A DNA stretch of 64,000 nt, taken from positions 227,522 through 291,521 of the forward strand of contig CACRSC010000022.1 of assembly GCA_902651635.1 (NCBI GenBank). The letters are read 5' to 3'. This document shows, piece by piece, positions 11,701-21,036 of the stretch. Position numbers and translations under genes: made by a program. The DNA comes from Mastigamoeba balamuthi. Taxonomy: Eukaryota > Evosea > Mastigamoebida > Mastigamoebidae. Under the pieces are notes generated by a model. That model saw nothing but the letters and a program-made list of their open reading frames with translations, was not told where the DNA came from and ran no database searches. Every line of letters begins with the position of its first letter. Position 1 is the first letter of the stretch.

Positions 11701-11912
11701 CAGCGCGGATCGTGATGCTCAAGGTGCTGCCAGGCAAGTCGCTGCACATGACGAAGTTGGCAGGGGCTGTTCAGCCGACGCCTGGGTACGACAGCCACTC
11801 GAGCCCGGCGTACTCCGAGTGGTTCCTTTTCGACGAGACACAGTGCTGCCCAACGCATGTTGTGGAGGTCCAGGCCATCTCCAACAAGCGCACTGTTGCA
11901 AACGATGTGTGA
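8734..11912 (+). CDS. Receptor-like LRR/Cys-rich transmembrane protein with cytoplasmic PARP-type domain
   Basis: Ten exons fit: 8734-8819, 8925-9122, 9205-9276, 9322-9393, 9456-9527, 9578-9640, 9695-9766, 9831-9896, 9942-11616 and 11691-11912, giving 865 residues. The first intron is a multiple of three and could be retained. Order: signal peptide (SPLLLILALASVGIV), LRR N-cap with paired Cys, about seven plant-type leucine-rich repeats (GTIP/SGTIP cores), a Cys-rich block of PSI/furin-like CxWC modules, a Ser-rich stalk, a membrane span near residues 550-575 followed by RWRRR, then a PARP-type ADP-ribosyltransferase domain. Transferase motifs: FHGTREENI (His, about residue 720), GVYTSRFVEY (Tyr, about 761) and YSEWFLF (Glu, about 834), i.e. 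an apparent H-Y-E triad. The upstream helical part (about 655-710) resembles the lead-in of PARP catalytic domains. Topology implies an outside sensor and an inside transferase. Extracellular ligand unknown. Confidence 0.85.
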
Positions 11913-12082
11913 GATGGCACCACATTTCTCATAGATCAAAACAGCAAGAACCTCAATCCTCACAGCATGACGAGCATGAAGTGTGACACTGTTGGCATTA
12001 GTGGATGTTTTTCATGATCAAGAGAGCTCGTCTGTGAAGATCATGAAGAATGTGATCAGAGGGTACTGCGTGATCGCCGCCA

Positions 12083-12292
12083 CTTCCAGATGCACCACGA
12101 GGACTACAACGAGCCCGCATCGAGCAGAACAAGGCGCCCCTCACCTTCATCGCACTTCGCACCTCGCGTGCACAACGCGACGCTCGAGGGCTTTCATGCG
12201 CGACGCGCTGGGACGCAGCGAGGTGGACGACGAGCTGCCCAACACATGTTGTCGAGGTCCAGGCCATCTCCAACACGCGCACTGGTGCACTC
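12083..12292 (+). pseudogene. Truncated partial copy of the PARP domain
   Basis: This stretch closely repeats the receptor gene: it starts with the segment at about 11205-11395 (MHHEDYNE onward), with small deletions that shift the frame. It then jumps to the segment at about 11847-11895 (the end of the last exon). The part between, including the catalytic His and Tyr and the intron, is missing. No open frame covers it. It is a broken tandem duplicate lying about 170 bp after its parent. Confidence 0.8.
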
Positions 12293-14117
12293 GATGCTTA
12301 AGAGCACATGGATGCTGTCCTGCTATCCGTTAGGGCAGCAATGGTGCGTCCTTCCACCGACACATTGAGCAATCCAGCTTGTCCCCCACTGAATAGTTGC
12401 ATGCTGCACTGGTTTCACGGTTCAGAACTGCTCTTCACACATTTACATGAGGTAGGCGTGCATCGTGGCTGCAACGCTCTTGTTGGTTGAGTGATGATTC
12501 AGTGTGGGAAGTGTCAAAACTGGACGTCCTGTACCGAGCTTCATTCATTGGTATTTGAATCTGCCGGTTGCCCTTTTCCCCCAAACTAAGAAATAGCGAT
12601 AAAAGTCAGAGAATCTGGAATCCTGCTGTGGGTAAAGGATAAATAAATATTATCTTGGATGGGGTTTGAGTGAAGCAAGCCTACCGTTGTCTTTCTCACA
12701 GCGCTTCTGAATGCTACTGATGCCTCTGTTTCATTGGCAGCGTGCCACTTCCATGGTTTACTTCAGGAAACATCTTTCACTTCTTCATACAGAAGAAGAA
12801 TGACCACCGGAATATTTACAGTAATATGACATTCTAAATATATAATAGACAATAAGATATTACTGATTAATGTAATCCAGGAGTTCTGCAGGTGTATGAA
12901 CTGGGATTCCTGCACATGCTCTGTTCTTTGTTGATCTGATTCTGCAACGTACTGTAATGGAAGAACTAACAGCAAGGTCCACATCATGCTAGCTCTGATT
13001 AGGAGTTTTCACATAATAAGGCACTTGCTCGGAATTCTGTCTTCTTCCTCATTTATGGTCTTTATGCATGTCATCTACCAGGACAAAGTCATACAGTATG
13101 AAGCTGAGTAACCTTAATACTTCTCCTTTGGCCAGCTTACTGCTACAAGGCACTGTAGAGCCATCATTATCTTTCTTACTGTCATTCACTTATGCTGGGA
13201 CCATTTTTTCTTTCCACATGAATGTAAACAGCAGAGGCATTTGCTTTCTGTAAGATTAAGAATTCAAATACAAGCATAATGACTGTGGGCCACCAAAGAC
13301 CATAAGGTTCCTTGAATATTACCGCAAATCCCACCTTAAGTGTAAAAATTGTTGTGTTTGTTCTGTGTGACTAGATGCCATAGTGATGACACTGCACTCT
13401 ACATCACATTGTACATTTCCCTCTGCTTATTGACCTTGTTCCTTTTCGCCTATGTTCCATGGATATTTCTCTGAATGTTCAAAATCCTAATTATCTGACA
13501 GACATTCTAGACCCTGTAAATTGGCACATGGCCTTACAGTACTGTTCATTCTTCGTACTGTGGGAATTGGAACTTGATGCGGACTGGAAGGGCCCACTAG
13601 GCCTTGGTGGAAGACGAGAATGCAGCTGCTCTGCTCTGTGCTCAGAGGACACTAATGAGCAGTATGGCCGCCATGGTCCCCCTACCCTATCTATCTGCCC
13701 CCCCCCCCGACAGAACTTCACCCCTACACAGTCGCTGCTTCTGTCGACTTCTACTGCTGCTCGGTTCTTTTGGTTTTTCTAACGTTTTTCCTCTCTTTCC
13801 CAACAGACCATTCAGCCGGAGGAGCAGGACCACGGCGATACACAGCACTGCGGGGCGGGGATGGCGCCCCGAGGTTGTGAGTGCGCTCTGGGGGCAGACG
13901 GGGCCCGCCTGTCCCGCGGCAGGGGACAGCGGCGCCCCCCATGGGAACGGGAAGATATCGCGTGTCCCCGATAGAATCAGCCGCCCTGAGTCAGGCGTGG
14001 CGTCAGAGAGCTCTGCTTTTCTAGGCGCTTCCCGAAAAAAATCTCCGTGGAACTTCCGCTCATTTTCACTCCTCGCCCAGCGCCCATTTTGTAATTATTC
14101 GCCCCGCAAACGTTTCT
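12293..14117. other. Long AT-richer spacer
   Basis: From about 12500 to 13500 the sequence is clearly AT-richer than the flanks and has no protein-like frame. A run of twelve C residues lies near 13698-13709. GC content rises again from about 13800, upstream of the phosphatase. No RNA gene or mobile element recognised. Confidence 0.4.
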
Positions 14118-15571
14118 ATGGACCGCCCGAGTCAGCAGAACCGCGAGGGCGGCGCCGGCGCGTCTGTGACGGTCACCGAGCTCTTCAACGGCCTGCGCAG
14201 CCGCTACTACGTTCTCGACGCGCGCCCCGCCGCCGAGTACGCTGCGTCGCACATCCGGGACAGCGCGCACTGCGCGGACCCCAACGCGGACCACTCGCTG
14301 CCGGCGTCGCTGCGGATGGCCCAGGACCTCGGGCGCGCTGTGGTGGTGGTGGGGGCCGCCGAGCCGCCTGCGGTGCTGGCGCGGGTGGTGCGCGTGCGGG
14401 CGTGCGTGCTGGAGGGGGGCTACGGGGCGTGGGCTGCCAGGTACCCCTTCCTCTGCGAGGGGTCGCGCCACCCGGGCCGCCGCATGCAGCTCCCCTACCC
14501 CACAGAGGTCCTCGACGCCTTCCTCTACCTCGGCGGCGCCTTCTGCGTCAAGCAGTCCGCTCCTCCCCCCCATCCCTCCTCCTCCTCTCTCCTCTCTCAC
14601 TCGCTCTGTTGGTTGGCTTTGCTTTGCTTTGCTGCGAGGATTGCATTCATTTGCTTTTGTATTTTCTCAGATTGCGCAGGCAAAAAAACCGCTCATGCGG
14701 CCCCCTGCGCTTCTCACCCCTTGTGACCCGCGTGTGATCTGTGGGGTGGGCGCCTCCTGCCGAGTGCCCCCCCACCCCTCTTCCTCTCTCTCGTTTTTCC
14801 CCGAGTTTTGCGGGTCTTTTTCCCCCCCGCTGGCGTATGTGGCTGCGCGGCTGCCAGCGGGTCTCTCGCTGCTGGCCTGCGCGGGGGCGAGGGCGTCTGT
14901 GGTGCCCTCCCCCCCAGCTGCGCTATGCCGTCGGCGGGGCTGCTGGCCGGTGCCGGTGGGGACGGTTGCTTCCAGAAACGGCGGGGGTTGGGTTGGGGGG
15001 TTGGGAGTGCGGATATATCGGGGAATATCTTGGATCTTCTGTATCGCTTGATTCGCTCTGTAACGTGGCTCCCTGGCTGACCGCCTGCTGGTGCGCTTCC
15101 AGGGGGGTCGTGGACGACCTGGGCATCACCAAGATCCTGAACCTCTGCGAGGACGACGGCCTCGGGGCCGCCGTGACGGTGCCCAGGGTCAAGTACCCCA
15201 TCATCGACGCCCCGTCGGCCAACATCGCCGACCTCTTCCGCCCGACCTACGACGACATCGGTCTGCTGCCACCGCCTCTGCCGCCGCTTCTCCGCCGCGT
15301 CCTGACGGTTCCGGCGCCCCGCACAGAGGCCGAGAGGAAGGCCGGGGGCCGCGTGCTGGTGCACTGCGCGATGGGGGTGAGCAGGTCGCCGACGGTGGTG
15401 ATGGCGTACCTGATGCGCAGGTTCGGGTGGACGGCGGCCAGGGCGATGGAGCACACGAGGAGGCAGCGCAGCCAGGTCAGGCCCAACAGGGGCTTCGTGC
15501 AGGCGCTGCTCGACCTCGAGAAGCAGCTGGGGCTCTCGGACAAGCCCTCGCTCGACATCTCCGAGTGGTGA
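14118..15571 (+). CDS. Rhodanese-like/dual-specificity phosphatase
   Basis: Three exons in phase (14118-14554, 15103-15260, 15327-15571) give 279 residues. Intron 1 is long for this genome (548 bp). Residues about 18-115 form a rhodanese-like domain: VTELFNGLRSRYYVLDARP, then the beta strand VVVVGAA where an active rhodanese would carry its catalytic Cys loop, then LEGGYGAWAARYPFLC. No Cys is present in that loop, so it is probably a docking domain, as in MAP kinase phosphatases. Residues about 135-270 form the phosphatase: LGITKILNLCEDD, then the signature VHCAMGVSRSP (HC-x5-R-S) and the helix VVMAYLMRRFGW. It should dephosphorylate Tyr and Thr/Ser residues, possibly on a MAP kinase. The substrate is inferred from architecture only. 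Confidence 0.85.
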
Positions 15572-16290
15572 GGGCCGAGCCAGCGCTGCCGAGAGCCCCC
15601 CGAGTGCCCCCGAGTGTCCTCCAGTGTCCCCCGAGTGTCCTCTAGTGCCCCCGAGTGTCCTTCAGTGTTCCCCGAGCGCCTCCTTGTCTCCGCGTGGGCT
15701 TGTCGGCCGTGGCCCTCGCGCCTCCACACACCTACGCAACACCCCACTCCCCCAAGCCAATCAACTGTATTTCGACGTGTGCAACGCGGCGCCCAGGACC
15801 CCGCTGTGGCCATCGACGGCTGCCCTGGCCTCGCCGAGGCTCCTGCACGCGCGTCCGGCCTGCCAGTGCTCCGCTGCGCATGCCAGAACTGCAGCCAGAG
15901 GACCCGCACATCCAACAATGCCAATCATCTCCAGCCAGGCGCCGTCTGGGCCTCATCCTGTGTTGCCAAGATGGAGCTGTGGCTTCCAAAGCACAACAGC
16001 CAACAACCCGTTGCTTTAGCAAACCAGTCCTACTGGCGAACCCTTGGGCCCCGAGACCCAGCAGCCTCGTTTTGGAATGCACACAGGATCTGGCGGTTGC
16101 TGTGTTCTCCGATCCGTATTGCAGCGAGGAACTAGCACGTTTGCTTAAATTCCATTTGCGAACGGCAGTTCTGAGTAATTTCACATCCGCGAGGTTGATC
16201 GGTCTGTCCTGACCTCACGGAGGGGTGAATCTGACCAGAATCAAATTGTGGTGGGCCAAGAATAGAGCTAGCAAGCATTTACGAGCCTCG
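15572..16290. other. Intergenic spacer
   Basis: Immediately after the phosphatase stop lie short imperfect repeats of the cgagtgtcctccagtgtccc kind (15598-15680). The rest shows no protein-like frame in a consistent phase. Confidence 0.4.
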
Positions 16291-17408
16291 ATGTCCGTGT
16301 GGAGTACCGCCTCTGACCCGGCCTGCGACGCTGTGCTCAAGCGCCTTGTCGGTGAGACCGAGTGCTGGAAGCGTCCTCTGCCGACGTCGCTGAAGACCCA
16401 AGCGTTTGGCGGCGCGTGGCACGACACAGTGAGGCCACCTCTGGACACTTAGGCACTGGCCCACACTGACTCGCACCCGCCAGCCATCGTACTGGGCCAC
16501 CCGCGAGGTGGACGGCAGCCCTGTGCGCGAGCTGGTATGCGTGTGCTGGTTCGAGTGCGACGCAGCGGTCAGGAACGTGCCGCCCGGCCAGTACGTGGCA
16601 GCGTGGCGCCTGCACATCTCGGAGCTGCAGGGCTTCGACGAGGTCGCCGCCGAGGTCAGCCTCGAGGCCTCCCCGGTCTTCAAGCGCAGCTGGAACGCGG
16701 CGTGGAGGGCCTCGCAGGCCTCCGGCGAGCGTGGGTGGTTCCTGCTGGTGTTCCCCACTGTCATCAGCGTGCAGTCCCTTGCGTGCTGCACTGCCTCTCT
16801 GCATCAGACGGACGGTGCGGCCCCATATCAGTGGCGTTGCTGACTGCTCTGCTCGCGCAGGGAGATGGAAGTCGGGCTTCGGTGTTGCAGAGTTCGCTCT
16901 GCTTCCAGTCGATGGAACGAGCACAGCACCCCAGCCGGAGCCCCAGAAGGCCTTGCCAGAGGAGTCCAGTACTGTCCTGTGCTCTGTCGAGTGCGACGGC
17001 CTGAAGTACCGCGCCAGAGTCCCCGTCTGCACGGTCGAGGCGGCAACGGCTGCGGCCTGCGCGGCGACGACGAGCGAGGCGGCGGTCTCGGTGGTCGAGG
17101 TGTTCGACGCGGAGCTGGACGACTGGGTCGTGCTCAACGACGTCGGCATGCTGTGCCACAAGGGCAAGCTCAGGGTGCGCCCCAGGAAGCAGCCCGCGCC
17201 GAGCGGCGAGGAGGGCCAGAGGCGTCCTGTGCCCGTGGAGGTCTCCCGCCTCGTGGCAGGGGTCGAGGAGCTGGCGGTAAGGAAGCGTGAGTGCGACACG
17301 TCCGCGGCGAGGGCAGACCGCGAGATGCAGCTGCTGTGGACTAGAGTCCAGGTCGACGCAGAACTCGTCAAGGCCAGTATAGTGGGCGAGCAGAGGATGC
17401 CTCTCTGA
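16291..17408 (+). CDS. PP2-like (phloem protein 2-type) domain protein
   Basis: Three exons in phase (16291-16428, 16484-16730, 16861-17408) give 310 residues from the ATG at 16291; an upstream exon cannot be excluded. Residues about 45-150 resemble the PP2 domain of plant F-box/PP2 proteins: YWATREVDGSPVRELVCVCW, then PPGQYVAAWRLHISEL, then WKSGFGVAEFALL. In plants this fold is a glycan-binding lectin module. No F-box is visible in front of it here. A second part (about 165-245) has VLCSVECDGLKYRARVPV and VVEVFDAELDDWVVLNDVG, then a charged tail. Binding function is inferred from the family and is unproven outside plants. Confidence 0.6.
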
Positions 17409-18355
17409 ATTACAGAAGACGACAACACATGGGGCCCTGAAAGACAGAAGAAACCACTCTGAGGTTGCCCTATGCTTAAGAAAGGCGAGGCTCCACTACA
17501 TACTTGGGGTGAGCGACCTTGAGATGAGATGCCAATAGAAGCCAGAATATCAATCATGGATGGAATCTGCCTTGGGGTATGATTGAGGGAACATAAACAA
17601 GGCCCTATTGATTGAGGACGAGTGAGGGAGGGAAGGAGGGAGGGAAGGAGGGAGGGAAGGAGGGAGGGAAGGAGGGAGGGAAGGAGGGAGGGAAGGAGGG
17701 AGGGAAGGAGGAGGAAGGGGATCGATTAAAGGTTCATCAATCAACCAGAAGACTGCAGAGGGGGTTGAAGGTTTTGATAGGTTTCGCATCACTGATGTGG
17801 GGCCGCACAATCCAGAGCACTAAAAAGTGCGGGCCCCGGGCTTAAAAGCCCGCAGAGGCCCGCTTGTATGCCATCTCAGCCAAACGAGAGGCAGCTAGGG
17901 TGGGGTTATCCGGAAAACAGGAGAGGAGGTTTACGTACGCGACCACCCAAACCGCTGAATCTCGTGGGGCCACCGCCCCGCCCACAAGGGGACAGGAGGG
18001 GACCACCTGGGAGAAGAGAGGAAGGGGGCAGAGAAGACCTGGGGAAGAGCTGGGGGGGACCAACACCACCACAAACCCGACTCGGCACCCTTTTCTGGGG
18101 ACCGGCCATGCAGCAAAGCACCAGCACCAGCACCAGCAGGCAGCACAGGGGCAGCACAGGCAGACCACCGCCACCACCGCCACCACGCCCCATGCACGCC
18201 GCACGCGCACGCTGTGCTCGCTCGGCAGGGCGTAGCTGCCGAGAACGAACTGGTGCGCGTGCAGCAGCAGCGGAGGCGCAGCAGCAGCAGCAGCAGAGGA
18301 CAGGCAGCTGGCAGAGGGAGGCACGGCAGGTCCTGAGAAGCCGGAGGCAGGGTCT
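17409..18355. other. Intergenic spacer
   Basis: It contains the purine minisatellite at 17623-17716 and, further on, Gly/Pro/Gln-coding low-complexity sequence with no consistent frame. The 3' end of the minus-strand Cdc20 gene starts at 18356. Confidence 0.4.
17623..17716. repeat. Purine minisatellite (gggaggaagga-type units)
   Basis: About eight copies of a 12-bp unit, gagggagggaag, in tandem. One strand is pure purine with GGG runs and could form a quadruplex or triplex. Confidence 0.9.
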
Positions 18356-20191
18356 TCAGCGGATGAGCTGGTAGCGCAGCGACGAGGTCTCCTTGGTGGC
18401 CTCGGCCTTGTGGGCGGTGGCCGCCGCTGCGTTGCGCGCGGGCCACACGCTCCAGAAGCGCAGGGTCTCGTCGGCGGCGGCGCTCACGACGACGCTGCCG
18501 TCGGGGCTGCGCGACGTGTGCAGGATGCGCCCCTCGTGCCCCGTCAGCTCGCAGACCTTGTCCATCGTCGGGTACTTCCAGACGATGAGCTGGTTCTGCG
18601 AGTACCTGGTGGGAGCGATGATGTCAGTGCCCCTTCGGCTGCCAAGCGCCACAAGTTAATTGTCTGCGGACCCGTGGGCACTGATGAGCTCGCGGTAGTT
18701 GGTCGACCACTGGAGCGACGTGACCTGCGAGCGCGTGTCGACGCTGTTGATGCAGGCGCCCGTCTGGGTGTTCCAGAACTTGATGCAGCGGTCGGCCGTG
18801 CCGCCGCCCGAGGCCAGCAGGCCCTGCTGCCACGGGCACCACGCGAGCGCCTTGACGGCGGCGCAGTGGTGGTCGAACGTGAACTTGGACGCGCCCGTGC
18901 CGTACTGGGGCTCCCAGATCTTCAGCAGGTTGTCGTTGGCACCGCTGGCCAGCTGCATGCCGTTGGGCGACCACTCGAGCCCGCAGACCTCCTGCGAAGA
19001 GTGAGGCCCAATTCAGATTAGCAATCGAATTTGGATTCAAGATTCAGACAATTGGGAATTCAGAGGGGAATGGTACCTGCGTGTGCTCGAGGAGCTGCGC
19101 GGTCACGTGCTGCTGGATGCGGACGTCGTGCACGAGGACGGCGGCGTCGCGCGAGCCCGAGGCCAGCTGGCAGCCGTTCCACGAGAGCGAGCCGACGCGG
19201 GCGCCATGGCCGCGCATGCAGCGCAGCTGCTTGGTGCGCGAGACGTCCCAGAGCTGGACCTCGCCCTCGGACGTGCCGACGGCGAGGTGCTCGCCGCCCT
19301 GGCGCATCCACTTGAGCGACGTCACGACGCTGTCGCCGGTGGTGCTCGTGAGCTGCTGGATGCCGCCCGACGAGGCGTCCCACAGGTAGACGCCCTGCGA
19401 AAATTCCCGGAATCAGCCGACAATTCTAGAACTGTGCCGAGAAAGTTCCCGGAACCGGACCTGGCCGAGGGCGACGGCGAGGACGTTGTTGGGGCTCCAG
19501 TCGAGCAGGTTGAGGTAGTAGTCGTCGAGGATGTCCGGGGCGTCGAGGACGCGCTCGGGGGCCTGCGGGATGAACCGCGCGGGCTTGCGCGTGGCGGGGG
19601 CCTCGGAGCCGGCGACGTAGAGGCTGCGCATCGACTGCTGCAGGCTCGCCGACGCCTTGGGCGCGGGCTTCTTGCTGAAGCTCAGCACGCGCGCCGTCGA
19701 GTCCTCCTCGCCCAGCATCGCCGTGCTCAGCGTGCTCTTGTACGCCTCGCGCGACGGCGTGGTGTCGGCCCCCCTCCTGGGCGAGCGAGTCGGGTCGGTG
19801 AGACGTGTTGTGAAGCGGTGGGGGGCGGGCCGCAGGTAAAAGGGCGCCGGGCCCTGCGCACCGGATTTTTCTAATTATTCAAATATTTAAATATTTAAAT
19901 TGGGGGGGCGATATTATTGTGGCGCCAAGATGGGGGAACGCACGAGGGGCGCGAGGGGGTCGAGTCGGTCTCAGCGCGGAGCAGCGCCTGGTGCGAGGCC
20001 TCGAGCTGGTTGGTGGTCTGGTGCACAGGGATGAACCTGTCGCCGGTGGCCGCCTTGCTCGGGGTCTGCGGCGTCTTGCTGTGCTCGCGCGCCTTGCGGG
20101 CCCAGCGCGACTCGTGCGCCAGCGCCACGGGGGCGTCGAACCGCAGGAGCTCGTCCATCTGGCTGATCTCGCTCTGCTGGGAGGTGGCCAT
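18356..20191 (-). CDS. cdc20: Cdc20/Fizzy-type activator of the anaphase-promoting complex
   Basis: Five minus-strand exons: 20191-19944, 19776-19461, 19394-19077, 18992-18672 and 18605-18356. The product of about 483 residues has a C-box (DRFIPVH, about residue 51), the linker [20 protein letters not shown], seven WD40 repeats (for example [24 protein letters not shown]) and ends in the Ile-Arg tail that docks the complex. It should recruit mitotic substrates to APC/C. In exon 4 one extra G in a GGG run (18960-18962) breaks the frame between SPNG and [10 protein letters not shown]; removing it restores both the WD40 repeat and the phase of the next splice. So the reference carries either a sequencing error or a real frameshift. 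Cdc20 is preferred over Cdh1, but not decisively. Confidence 0.85.
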
Positions 20192-21036
20192 GTCTGCTAC
20201 TCGGTGTGTAGGTAGTAGGGTATGTGCGGGTGGGTGGCGGAAACGACGCAGAAGCGTTGCTATAGTAAACAGAAGCGCGTAGACGTGGTACGCAGGTGGC
20301 TGTTAACAGTGTGGTGATAAATAAGTGAGAGATTTTTCTCCTGCGGAAGTGCTCCCTTATATAGCCGCAGCCCGGTGGGGCGCGCGCGAATTTTTTTTTG
20401 GCGCGTCACGTGACGCCCGGCCTGACGTGGGGGGTGCGAATCCTCCTCAGATACCACATATTTGAAAATTTGAAAATTTGGAAAAATAGTCGCAGCAAGC
20501 CGGCGTTTGTTCCGGCGATTGCCCGCGGCTCAACGCGTCTCACCGTTTCTCTGCGTTCCCCTGCGGCGCGCCCAGCAGACCGCCGGGACCGCGCACCGCG
20601 AGATACGGCAGCGCAGGACCGAACAAAACAGCAACACACAACAACGCACAACACACCTCAACGGTTCCGCGGCGCCCCCCCCAGGCAATTCCGAGCGTTT
20701 CTTGGAAATACGCCAGAAGCAGCGCACCGAAACCAAACTCAAACCCCCCCATCCGCCAGCCTTGATCCGCTCCTCGGCCGTCCCCAACTCAAGTGCTGTG
20801 CGGCGCCGCGACTCTCTCGCAGCCAAAGATAACCACAACCAAATCAGACGAGAACAACACACCAATCAGGTATCCACCTCCCCAAGGGACGAGGGACACT
20901 GCCCCCCACCCCACACACCCACACACCCACCCACCACACATCCACCCAACCCCCCCTCTCCTCTCTAGGGAGAGGCGCTGAAACCCCGCTGAAACCCGCT
21001 GGAACGCGCTGGAAACCCGTCAGGCAGGGGGTGGCG
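20192..21036. other. Divergent promoter region
   Basis: About 840 bp between Cdc20 (-) and the PH/PX gene (+). It has A/T-rich blocks at 20455-20490 (tttgaaaatttgaaaatttg) and C-rich blocks near 20900-20970. A possible TATA-like tatatagccg lies at about 20356-20365 in the plus reading. No protein-like frame. Confidence 0.4.

Noticed and set aside
12763-13260. Small frames in the AT-rich spacer
   Set aside because: Composition is not protein-like and no domain, signal peptide or phase-consistent splicing is seen.
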